In this document: one piece after another, positions 1-7,975 of the stretch
Numbering within the stretch: position 1 is the first letter of the stretch
How the letters are laid out: every line of letters starts with the position of its first letter
NCBI GenBank assembly: GCA_020435965.1
Contig: JAGQYS010000016.1
Coordinates: 1-34,745 of the forward strand
Direction: 5' to 3'
Length of the DNA stretch: 34,745 bases
From: Flavobacteriaceae bacterium
GTDB lineage: Bacteria > Bacteroidota > Bacteroidia > Flavobacteriales > Flavobacteriaceae
Notes under the pieces: generated by a model
Seen by the model: the letters and a program-made list of their open reading frames with translations, nothing else
Told to the model about the DNA's origin: nothing
Databases searched by the model: none
Position numbers and translations under genes: made by a program

Positions 1-319
1 CCTACAAAATAACGATTTTCTTCCTACAAATGCACTTTTTGGGTCATTTTGATCTGCTGACAGGTTTTTTCTCTTAAGCCAATATCCACGTAGCTTCCAG
101 AATGCTTCGAGATTTGTTCGTCTAAAATCGATTTAGAGGAAGCAAACTCGAACAAGTCTCGAACGAGACTCGAACGAAACCCGTAAATTCTTACAAAATT
201 TCAATATTTGATGGTTTTTTAAAATGAAAACACCATTCAATATATAAAAAACCTGATAGAAAAATATTTCAAAAAAGCACAAGCTAAAAATTAGTACTTA
301 TAACTTGTTGAATGGTTTT
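1..319. other. Gene-free edge region with short repeats
   Basis: I find no convincing gene here. The minus strand has an open frame of 44 codons (132 down to 1) that runs off the window. It has no ATG/GTG/TTG start and begins right after an in-frame TAA, so it could be the end of something or chance. The 8-mer CCTACAAA occurs at 1-8 and 23-30. The 7-mer CTCGAAC occurs three times at exact 11-base spacing (147, 158, 169), and the middle copy lies in the perfect dyad GTCTCG-AA-CGAGAC (156-169). CCATTCAA (233-240) and TTGAATGG (308-315) can pair across 67 bases, next to the stop codon of the following minus-strand gene. Confidence 0.5.
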
Positions 320-1510
320 TTAGTTTTCTTCTATATAACTTTTCACCAAATCCACTAAGGCTTCTCCATGAATATTTTTGGCTATAACCACACCTTTATC
401 ATCAAGAATAAAGTTGGCTGGAATGGTTTGAATGCGGATATTTTTCATGAAAGGTGCATCATCTCCTTGTAAATCTGATGCTTGTATCCAGCGGTCTGCA
501 CCATCACGCTCCACAGCAGCTTTCCATGCAGAGGCATCACTTTCTAGACTGTAAGCTATAATTTGTAACCCCTTGTTGTGATAGTCATCCCAAAGAGGCG
601 CTAAAACTTCACGGTTTTCAATTCGGCAAGGTGCGCACCAGGATGCCCACAAATCTACAATGGTAAGCTTGCTGCCTAATTGGTCGTTTACCGAAAGGGT
701 GTCCTTATTAATTGTGGGAAGCTTAAGATTAGGGAATTCCTTTCCTACCAACACTGGCAAATTAGAGAGTTTACTTTGCTTACATAGTTGTTCTACCCAA
801 GGATGGTCTGGTTGTTCTTGCTTCCACTTTGTGCATTGTGCCACCAAAAATTCTGGTACGCGCTCATAATCGTTTACAGGACTTACCAATCTTAAAGCCA
901 CGAGTGCTGGCATAAGGTACTTTGTGCTATCTGCAAACCTTATCAATTCTTTTTGATACTGTAAGACAGCCTGTTCTTTTTCCAGTAGTTGTGTACCGTT
1001 TTCCAATTGCCAATCCTTTCCTGCAAGATAGGTTTGGTAAGCCTTCTGGTTGATATCTCTTACTTGTAACAACGCTTTATTAATAACAGAAGGTTGTTCT
1101 ATTGAAAAGCTTTTTTGAAAACCATCTAATTCGGCAGTGATGTGCATAGGCTCACCTAATTGCCATAACAATGGCATGTAATTGGATTTTGTTGGAACTT
1201 CTGTTTCTTTATGGTTAGGAGCCTTTCCAGATGTCTGTATGGCTAACTCAAGTAGTATGGGTTTTTTAGATGTTGGCAAGTTGCGGAACTCAAAGCTGCC
1301 ATCAGGATGTACCACAGCCGAATCTATAACCTTACCAAAATAGGAAGCAGCGACTTCTTTTAAAATATCAGGTTGAATGAGGTATACCTTTACATCTTTT
1401 GTGGTGATGCCTTCTATTTGTCCTGACATATATGCAGGAGAATGACATGTTACTAAAGTTAAGGTCAAAAAGATAATACTTGTAATGTTTCTTAAAGAGC
1501 AGATTCTCAT
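320..1510 (-). CDS. TlpA-like thioredoxin-fold lipoprotein (thiol-disulfide oxidoreductase)
   Basis: This 396-residue envelope protein is predicted to reduce or exchange disulfides outside the cytoplasm. The N-terminus has a signal peptide with a lipobox-like LVTC (Cys22). Residues ~28-130 resemble the beta-rich DUF4369-type domain that often precedes TlpA modules in Bacteroidota. Residues ~255-396 are a thioredoxin fold with the active site WCAPC (Cys292, Cys295) and the cis-proline loop TIP (Pro364). The middle (~140-250) is helical linker with no recognised motif. Such proteins serve cytochrome c maturation or general thiol reduction; the partner cannot be told from this window. The YceI-like lipoprotein gene lies 77 bases upstream on the same strand, so the two may be cotranscribed. 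The ATG at 1510 is chosen because it gives the signal peptide directly. Confidence 0.88.
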   Translation of the reverse strand: MRICSLRNITSIIFLTLTLVTCHSPAYMSGQIEGITTKDVKVYLIQPDILKEVAASYFGKVIDSAVVHPDGSFEFRNLPTSKKPILLELAIQTSGKAPNHKETEVPTKSNYMPLLWQLGEPMHITAELDGFQKSFSIEQPSVINKALLQVRDINQKAYQTYLAGKDWQLENGTQLLEKEQAVLQYQKELIRFADSTKYLMPALVALRLVSPVNDYERVPEFLVAQCTKWKQEQPDHPWVEQLCKQSKLSNLPVLVGKEFPNLKLPTINKDTLSVNDQLGSKLTIVDLWASWCAPCRIENREVLAPLWDDYHNKGLQIIAYSLESDASAWKAAVERDGADRWIQASDLQGDDAPFMKNIRIQTIPANFILDDKGVVIAKNIHGEALVDLVKSYIEEN

Positions 1511-1587
1511 GTGTATCGTGTTAACCCCTAGGTTGTACTTTTAGTTTTTTATTAGGTCATAGCAGGCTCTATTTATAATAAAGCTAT

Positions 1588-2226
1588 TTAATTTCTTTTG
1601 AGTAAAATATTGGCATGTAAGGCAACTTCACTCCAAGTTTTACTAACACCATCTGCTCCTGTATGTAAATCTTCGCAGGCTTCATGCAATATATTAAGAG
1701 CCTCCATGGCGTCCCATTTCTCTAAGTGCATCACACCATCAAAAGTAAGGTTAGTGTCGCTAGTTGTTGTATATTCTAGCGGAATATTCTCTGTGTTTCC
1801 ATTTAAAGTAACATCTATTGAGCAGGTATTATTGGTAGCTACCTTAAACGCGCCAGAAATAAACTCTGGTTCATTCATTACATTAAAGAAGAATTCCAAA
1901 ATTTTAGGATCTCTTGTATTGGTAATGTCATTTGTAAACAAACTACTCACTGGAATACTGAATTTGGCACCATTAAGGGCTTTTAAGGCTGTGTCACCAT
2001 CACTCATATTGGTGATGTTTACTGTTTTAAATTCGCCACCAACAGCTATTTTCTCAGTGGTTTTATAAGCGGTAAAACTCACTTTAGTAGAATCTTTTAC
2101 CAAACTAAATGTATTTACTGAAGTTTCAGGTTCCTGAGCTTGATTAGCATCACTTTTTTTAGACTCTTTACAGCCAAATGTTGCTATAAGAACAAAACTT
2201 AAAGCCACTAATTTTAAATATTTCAT
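1588..2226 (-). CDS. YceI-like family lipoprotein
   Basis: The protein has 212 residues when started at the ATG at 2226. A frame extension to 2367 is open, but the extra 47 residues do not look like a signal, whereas the 2226 start gives a textbook lipoprotein signal with lipobox ATFGC (Cys19). The mature part is beta-rich. It has the features of YceI-type lipid-binding lipocalin-like proteins: a VSFTAYKTTEKIAVGG strand early on, a 'distance to zero concentration' type core, and a final hydrophilic strand. The substrate is unknown; relatives bind isoprenoid-like lipids in the periplasm. Downstream on the same strand is the TlpA-like lipoprotein. Assignment to YceI rests on overall pattern rather than one diagnostic motif. 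Confidence 0.75.
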   Translation of the reverse strand: MKYLKLVALSFVLIATFGCKESKKSDANQAQEPETSVNTFSLVKDSTKVSFTAYKTTEKIAVGGEFKTVNITNMSDGDTALKALNGAKFSIPVSSLFTNDITNTRDPKILEFFFNVMNEPEFISGAFKVATNNTCSIDVTLNGNTENIPLEYTTTSDTNLTFDGVMHLEKWDAMEALNILHEACEDLHTGADGVSKTWSEVALHANILLKRN

Positions 2227-2341
2227 ATAACGTTGTTTTATTAAAGAAGTCTGTAAAATTAAATATAAATACATCGTATTGCTAAATACATTTGTTAAAG
2301 ATTTTAGCTGCAATTGTGTTACAAAAACAATTATAACGCTG

Positions 2342-2362
2342 CCGCACGATTCCATCGTGTGG
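2342..2362. repeat. Perfect short hairpin upstream of YceI-like gene
   Basis: The arms CCGCACGAT and ATCGTGTGG pair over nine positions (one G-T wobble) around a TCC loop. It lies 116 bases upstream of the lipoprotein ATG on the minus strand. It is not followed by a T-run on either strand, so it is not an obvious terminator. Its role is unknown. Confidence 0.45.
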
Positions 2363-2607
2363 TTCAATGTTCTTATTAAATGTTTATTCTATCATCCAAA
2401 ATACTGAAAAACAACGATACCGTCCAATAACCCTTTTCCATCAGCATAGTCTATCGCGCTACTGTAAAGATAATCTTCAGGATGTCATAACAAGCCTTAC
2501 GGATTGTGAAATTTATAATTCCTGCTCATACCATAAGATTAGATTTTTATGTTCATAACTCCACGTTAAGCACTTTACATTCATTTTCGTATTATCTACT
2601 AAATCTG

Positions 2608-2615
2608 TACCTTTG
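2608..2615 (+). promoter_or_regulatory. Bacteroidota-type promoter -7 element for uvrA
   Basis: TACCTTTG matches the Bacteroidota primary sigma consensus TAnnTTTG. It lies 38 bases before the chosen uvrA ATG at 2654. It also overlaps the longer frame that would start upstream, which supports 2654 as the true start. I do not see a clean -33 TTG. Confidence 0.6.
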
Positions 2616-2653
2616 CAACTTTGCCAAAGAACAGGCAATATCATTGCAAATCT

Positions 2654-5497
2654 ATGAGCCAATTTGAAGAACATATTGAGGTAAAAGGCGCTCGCGTTCA
2701 TAACCTTAAAAACATTGATGTATCTATACCACGTGAGCAACTCGTGGTCATAACTGGCTTGTCTGGAAGTGGTAAATCGTCCTTGGCATTTGATACCATT
2801 TATGCCGAAGGCCAACGACGTTACATTGAGACCTTTTCGGCGTATGCACGACAGTTTTTAGGTGGCTTAGAGCGTCCAGACGTTGATAAAATTGATGGTC
2901 TCTCACCTGTTATTGCCATAGAGCAAAAAACAACTAGCAAGTCGCCTCGTTCAACGGTTGGTACCATTACTGAGATTTATGACTTTTTACGATTGCTGTT
3001 TGCCAGAGCAAGTGATGCTTACAGTTACAATACTGGCTTAAAAATGGTAAGCTATAGCGACGAGCAAATAAAAGAGCTTATTTTAGAGAGTTTTAATGGC
3101 AAGCGCATTAGTGTGTTGGCTCCTGTAATCAGATCCAGAAAAGGACATTATAGAGAACTCTTTGAGCAGATTGCCAAGCAAGGTTTTGTAAAGGTTAGAA
3201 CTGATGGTGACATCGTCGATTTGGTTAAAGGCATGAAACTGGATCGTTACAAAACCCACGATATTGAAATCGTCATCGATAGACTTAAAATTGACGAGAC
3301 TGTAGATAACGATAAACGCCTTACTGAAACCATAAACACAGCCATGTATCATGGCGAAAATGTGCTCATGGTTATTGACAACGACACCAATGAGGTGCGT
3401 TATTTTAGTCGTGACCTCATGTGTCCGCAATCTGGAATTTCCTATCCAAATCCAGAGCCTAACAATTTCTCGTTCAACTCTCCAAAAGGTGCTTGCGACA
3501 AGTGTAATGGTATTGGCACCTTGCATCAAGTAAACTTAGATAAAATAGTACCTAACAAATCCATGTCTATTAAAAATGGAGGCTTGGCACCACAAGGTCC
3601 ACAAAAAAACACTTGGATTTTTAAGCAATTGGATTTAATAGCGCAACGCTTTGAGTTTGATTTGGCTGACCCAATTAAAAAGATTCCTCAGGAAGCTATG
3701 GACATGATTTTTTTTGGTGGCAACGAAAAGTTTACAGTAGATAGCAAAACATTAGGCATCGCCAGAAATTACAGCATAGACTTTGAAGGGATTGCCAATT
3801 TTATTGAAAGCCAGTACAACAATGCAGAATCTAAATCCATACGTCGTTGGGCAAAAGAATACATGGACAAGATTGTGTGTCCAGACTGTGAAGGTTCAAG
3901 ATTAAAAAAGGAATCGCTCTACTTTAAAATAAATGAAAAAAACATATCAGAACTCGCTCACATGGATATTGTGGAGCTTGGTGCTTGGTTTAATGATTTG
4001 GAGAATCACCTCACTGAAAAGCAACGAGCTATTGCAAGTGAAGTAGTGAAAGAAATAAAAGCACGCATTCAGTTTTTGTTGGATGTTGGTCTCACCTATT
4101 TAACCTTAGACAGAAGCTCAAAATCCTTGTCTGGTGGCGAAGCACAACGTATAAGGCTCGCAACACAAATTGGTTCGCAGTTGGTTGGTGTACTTTACAT
4201 TCTGGACGAACCAAGTATTGGATTGCATCAACGCGATAACGAAAAACTAATTAACTCCTTAGTGTCTCTGAGAGATATTGGTAACTCTGTGATTGTGGTA
4301 GAACACGATAAGGACATGATAGAACGTGCAGACCACGTGATTGATATTGGCCCATTTGCTGGTAAGCATGGAGGCGAAATTATCAGTCAAGGGTCGCCAA
4401 AAGAATTATTGGCACATCATACGCTTACTGCAGACTACCTTAACGGAAGCAAAGCAATCGAAATTCCAAAGAAACGCAGAAATGGCAATGGCAAGGAAAT
4501 TGTTTTAAAAGGTTGCACAGGCAACAACTTAAAAAATGTATCAGTCACTTTTCCGTTAGGTAAAATGATTGGTGTGACAGGAGTTTCGGGAAGTGGCAAG
4601 AGTACCTTAATAAACGAAACCCTTTATCCTATTCTGAACAACCACTACTTTAATGGTGTAAAAAATGTAATGCCATACAAGAGTATTTCTGGATTGGAGC
4701 ATATAGACAAGGTGATAGATATAAACCAGTCGCCAATTGGCAGAACACCAAGAAGCAATCCTGCAACCTACACCAAAACCTTTGACGAAATTCGCAGTTT
4801 GTTCGCTAAGATTCCTGAAGCCATGATACGTGGTTACAAACCAGGACGTTTTAGTTTTAATGTTGCTGGAGGACGTTGCGAAACCTGTAAAGGTGGAGGT
4901 TTACGAGTGATAGAAATGAATTTCTTGCCAGATGTTTATGTTGAGTGTGAAACCTGTCAAGGCAAACGTTTTAACAGGGAAACTTTAGAGATTCGTTATA
5001 AAGGCAAGAGCATTAGCGATGTGTTAGACATGACTATTGATGAAGCAGTGCCTTTCTTTGAACACATTCCGAAGATATACCGAAAACTCAAGACCATAAA
5101 AGATGTTGGTTTGGGTTATATTTCGCTAGGCCAACAAAGCACAACACTTTCTGGTGGTGAAGCGCAACGTATAAAACTCGCTACAGAACTCAGTAAACGA
5201 GATACCGGAAACACCTTTTACATTTTGGACGAACCAACTACAGGACTGCATTTTGAAGACATTAGAGTGCTCATGATTGTATTGAACAAATTGGCAGACA
5301 AAGGCAATACAGTATTGATTATTGAGCACAACCTGGACGTTATTAAAACCGTTGACCACATTATTGATATTGGTTATGAAGGCGGAAAAGGTGGTGGACA
5401 AATCATTGCAGAAGGCACTCCAGAAGAGGTTGCCAAACATCCAAAAAGCTATACAGCCAAGTTTTTAAAGAAAGAGCTTGCAACCGAAAAGGTTTAA
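2654..5497 (+). CDS. uvrA: Excinuclease ABC subunit A (UvrA)
   Basis: UvrA is the damage-recognising ATPase of nucleotide excision repair and works with UvrB and UvrC on distorted DNA. At 947 residues it has the normal length. The frame extends to 2621, but the ATG at 2654 gives the usual UvrA N-terminus and lies just after the promoter element. It has two ABC modules: Walker [10 protein letters not shown] (35-43) and GVSGSGKST (643-651), and signature motifs [12 protein letters not shown] and [12 protein letters not shown]. The C-terminal zinc finger is complete (Cys742, 745, 765, 768). The N-terminal zinc module keeps Cys257, 281 and 284, but the fourth position is Ser260 (CPQSG instead of CPxCG). 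I recall the same kind of change in other Bacteroidota UvrA proteins, so it is probably a lineage trait rather than damage. Confidence 0.98.
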   Translation: MSQFEEHIEVKGARVHNLKNIDVSIPREQLVVITGLSGSGKSSLAFDTIYAEGQRRYIETFSAYARQFLGGLERPDVDKIDGLSPVIAIEQKTTSKSPRSTVGTITEIYDFLRLLFARASDAYSYNTGLKMVSYSDEQIKELILESFNGKRISVLAPVIRSRKGHYRELFEQIAKQGFVKVRTDGDIVDLVKGMKLDRYKTHDIEIVIDRLKIDETVDNDKRLTETINTAMYHGENVLMVIDNDTNEVRYFSRDLMCPQSGISYPNPEPNNFSFNSPKGACDKCNGIGTLHQVNLDKIVPNKSMSIKNGGLAPQGPQKNTWIFKQLDLIAQRFEFDLADPIKKIPQEAMDMIFFGGNEKFTVDSKTLGIARNYSIDFEGIANFIESQYNNAESKSIRRWAKEYMDKIVCPDCEGSRLKKESLYFKINEKNISELAHMDIVELGAWFNDLENHLTEKQRAIASEVVKEIKARIQFLLDVGLTYLTLDRSSKSLSGGEAQRIRLATQIGSQLVGVLYILDEPSIGLHQRDNEKLINSLVSLRDIGNSVIVVEHDKDMIERADHVIDIGPFAGKHGGEIISQGSPKELLAHHTLTADYLNGSKAIEIPKKRRNGNGKEIVLKGCTGNNLKNVSVTFPLGKMIGVTGVSGSGKSTLINETLYPILNNHYFNGVKNVMPYKSISGLEHIDKVIDINQSPIGRTPRSNPATYTKTFDEIRSLFAKIPEAMIRGYKPGRFSFNVAGGRCETCKGGGLRVIEMNFLPDVYVECETCQGKRFNRETLEIRYKGKSISDVLDMTIDEAVPFFEHIPKIYRKLKTIKDVGLGYISLGQQSTTLSGGEAQRIKLATELSKRDTGNTFYILDEPTTGLHFEDIRVLMIVLNKLADKGNTVLIIEHNLDVIKTVDHIIDIGYEGGKGGGQIIAEGTPEEVAKHPKSYTAKFLKKELATEKV

Positions 5498-5513
5498 AAA
5501 AGCGCAACCTTAA

Positions 5514-5786
<273 letters not shown>

Positions 5787-5794
5787 ACACATAC

Positions 5795-5824
5795 AAAAGA
5801 CGAGCGCGATAGCTCGTCTTTTTT
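5795..5824 (+). terminator. Rho-independent terminator after the small membrane protein
   Basis: AAGACGAGC (5797-5805) and GCTCGTCTT (5812-5820) form a 9-bp stem with a 6-base loop, followed by a run of T. It is 10 bases after the stop codon. Confidence 0.88.
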
Positions 5825-5932
5825 ATACGTAAAAGTAATCATAAACTTAGCCATAGTAAAGCTTTGTTTATAAGCACTTAATAAATCGTTCGTAAAAATC
5901 TTCTGAAAACGATAATCTTCTTTATTTTCTTT

Positions 5933-5940
5933 TAAATTTG
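5933..5940 (+). promoter_or_regulatory. Promoter -7 element for the LOG-family gene
   Basis: TAAATTTG fits TAnnTTTG and lies 64 bases before the ATG at 6005, after the preceding terminator. No clear -33 TTG is seen at the usual distance. Confidence 0.45.
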
Positions 5941-6004
5941 CCTGTTGGAAAATTAGCTTCCTAAATAAAAATAACATTTAAGTAAGCATAAAAACATTAA
6001 TTAG

Positions 6005-6694
6005 ATGAAGAAAGAATCACATCCAAAAGGTTGGAATGAAATAAAAACAAACGACTCTTGGGCCATTTTTAAGATCATGGGAGAGTTTGTAAATGGTTAC
6101 GAAAAATTAAGTAGGATTGGGCCTTGTATCTCTATATTTGGTTCTGCAAGAACCAAACCAGACAATAAATACTATCAATTGGCCCAAAGTGTTTCCCAAA
6201 AAATCGTAGAAGCTGGATATGGTATTATTACAGGTGGTGGACCAGGAATCATGGAAGCTGGTAACAAAGGCGCACATTTAGCTGGAGGCACTTCAGTTGG
6301 TTTAAATATAGATTTACCTTTTGAACAGCACGATAACCCTTATATTGATAGCGATAAAAGCTTGGACTTTGATTACTTCTTTGTTAGAAAAGTTATGTTT
6401 GTAAAATACTCACAAGGCTTTGTAGTGATGCCTGGAGGTTTTGGCACACTCGATGAATTGTTTGAAGCTATTACTTTGATACAAACCAATAAAATAGAGA
6501 AATTTCCAATTATATTAGTAGGAACTGAGTTTTGGAGTGGTATTATAGAGTGGATAAAAAGCACGCTACTTGAAAAATTTAATAATATTAGCGCAACCGA
6601 TTTGGATTTGATACATCTAGTAGATACAGAAGATGAGGTTATTGATATATTAAATAGCTTTTATGATGAGTATCAGTTAAGCCCTAATTTTTAA
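6005..6694 (+). CDS. LOG-family protein (TIGR00730; nucleoside 5'-monophosphate phosphoribohydrolase type)
   Basis: This 229-residue Rossmann-like protein belongs to the family once called 'lysine decarboxylase'. Characterised members cleave nucleoside or cytokinin 5'-monophosphates to free base and ribose 5-phosphate. The diagnostic motif is PGGFGTLDE (143-151), where the Glu is catalytic in relatives. It is preceded by ITGGGPGIMEAGNKGA (75-90), the nucleotide-binding loop. An extra ~35-residue N-terminal helical part is usual for the larger bacterial members. It has its own promoter and is 27 bases upstream of the secreted nuclease gene. Nothing links it to a specific physiological substrate here. 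Confidence 0.9.
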   Translation: MKKESHPKGWNEIKTNDSWAIFKIMGEFVNGYEKLSRIGPCISIFGSARTKPDNKYYQLAQSVSQKIVEAGYGIITGGGPGIMEAGNKGAHLAGGTSVGLNIDLPFEQHDNPYIDSDKSLDFDYFFVRKVMFVKYSQGFVVMPGGFGTLDELFEAITLIQTNKIEKFPIILVGTEFWSGIIEWIKSTLLEKFNNISATDLDLIHLVDTEDEVIDILNSFYDEYQLSPNF

Positions 6695-6721
6695 TTAATA
6701 GCAAAACATCCTTCCTAAATT

Positions 6722-7975
6722 ATGAACAAAAGAGTTTTTACAACACTTGTAATGGTTTGCCTTTTGGCAAATACAGTGGTTTCACAGGAAAACTTGAAGC
6801 TGATGTTTTACAATGTTTTAAATTATCCTTTGCAAGAACCTGCTTCTCGTATTCAGGATTTAGGTGTCATTATTGATGATTATCGTCCTGACTTATTCAT
6901 GATATGCGAACTTAACAATGAAGAAGGAGCAGATAACATACTGAATATCATTCAATCTATAAATAGTGATTATCAACGTGCTGTGTTTCAGCTTAACACG
7001 TCTGATGATAATTTAGGCGATCAAAACGATTTGCAAAACATGCTATTTTATGATGTTTCGAAATTTATTCTAGAAGATCAAATTATTGTAAAGTCAATAT
7101 ACAGAGATTTCAATCACTACATATTAAAATTACGAACCACAAACCAAGACACCAACCCTGTTTATTTAGATGTGTTTATCTGCCATTTAAAATCGTCAAG
7201 CGGAACTGTAAACCAACAACTAAGGTTAGAAATGATAAATGATTTTGAAAATTATTTAGAAACTTTACCTAGCAATAATAATGTTATTTTAGCTGGTGAT
7301 TTCAATTTATATACAGCCTCAGAACCAGCATTCCAAGAACTTATAGATACAACAAATAATATTACATTTATAGATCCTGCTGATAAAGTTGGTAGCTGGA
7401 GCAATAATACCAATTATTTAGAAGTCTTTACACAATCCACCAGAACTGCTAATGGACTTGGAGGCGCAACTGGAGGATTTGATGATAGATTTGATTTTAT
7501 TTTAACCTCAGAAAATTTATTGACTAACTCAGATCTATACTATGTAACAGACAGCTATCAAGTGTATGGCAATAACAACAATCCAAACTGTTATAACCAG
7601 GAAATAAATTCTGTTGATTGTGATGGAGCAGAATTTAACCAAACTATAAGAGATGCCTTGTACACTATGAGCGATCACTTACCTGTGACTATTGAGTTAC
7701 ATACAACAGAATCATTGAGTACCAATGACGTAGTTTACAACAACGGCATTAAAATTGTTGGCTCAAATGTTGTCTCAGAACAATTGCAATTAAACATTGC
7801 ACAAAGTGCCATTAATAATATAACTATTTACAACACACTTGGTCAAAAAGTTGAGACATATGCAACCAATCATGCAACTAATGTAACGATAGATGTTTCA
7901 AGGTTGGCAAGTGGCATGTATTATATAACATCATCAAACAAACACATTGAACCTTTAAAATTCGTGATTCAATAA
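6722..7975 (+). CDS. Secreted endonuclease/exonuclease/phosphatase-family protein with T9SS tail
   Basis: The protein has 417 residues and a signal peptide (1-21, ending VVSQ). The EEP fold spans ~24-330. Visible catalytic elements are FYNVLNY (Asn31), the metal-binding Glu63 in ICELNNEEG, AGDFN (Asp193, Asn195) and SDHLPV (Asp318, His319). Enzymes of this fold hydrolyse phosphodiesters, as DNases, sphingomyelinases or phosphatases do; the substrate cannot be read here. Residues ~345-417 are a type A C-terminal sorting domain of the type IX secretion system (IYNTLGQKV followed by SGMYYI), so the enzyme is expected on the cell surface or released. Its stop codon touches the TTG start of the next gene, suggesting translational coupling. 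Confidence 0.93.
   Translation: MNKRVFTTLVMVCLLANTVVSQENLKLMFYNVLNYPLQEPASRIQDLGVIIDDYRPDLFMICELNNEEGADNILNIIQSINSDYQRAVFQLNTSDDNLGDQNDLQNMLFYDVSKFILEDQIIVKSIYRDFNHYILKLRTTNQDTNPVYLDVFICHLKSSSGTVNQQLRLEMINDFENYLETLPSNNNVILAGDFNLYTASEPAFQELIDTTNNITFIDPADKVGSWSNNTNYLEVFTQSTRTANGLGGATGGFDDRFDFILTSENLLTNSDLYYVTDSYQVYGNNNNPNCYNQEINSVDCDGAEFNQTIRDALYTMSDHLPVTIELHTTESLSTNDVVYNNGIKIVGSNVVSEQLQLNIAQSAINNITIYNTLGQKVETYATNHATNVTIDVSRLASGMYYITSSNKHIEPLKFVIQ

Larger units (their letters stand above)
2227..2653. other. Intergenic region between divergent lipoprotein gene and uvrA
   Basis: This 427-base stretch carries the start regions of two divergent genes. Short open frames here (for example 2367-2558 plus) have no recognisable protein character and I do not call them. 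It contains a strong small hairpin at 2342-2362 and the uvrA -7 element at 2608-2615, each listed separately. Confidence 0.5.

Noticed and set aside
1-30. CRISPR array edge from the repeated CCTACAAA
   Set aside because: The repeat is only 8 bases, with two copies 22 bases apart at the window edge; far short of a repeat-spacer pattern.
147-179. tRNA T-arm remnants, because GTTCGAG repeats on the minus strand look like T-loops
   Set aside because: No acceptor, D or anticodon arm can be built around any copy, and the 11-base period is not tRNA-like.
1598-2068. 156-codon plus-strand frame opposite the YceI-like gene
   Set aside because: It lies wholly antisense to a gene with a good lipoprotein signal and family pattern; it is a shadow frame.
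2367-2558. 63-codon open frame between the YceI-like gene and uvrA
   Set aside because: No protein-like pattern, and no start context; more likely spacer DNA holding promoters.
6005-6694. Lysine decarboxylase
   Set aside because: This is an old family label. The PGGxGTxxE motif belongs to LOG-type nucleotide hydrolases, and no PLP-binding site is present.
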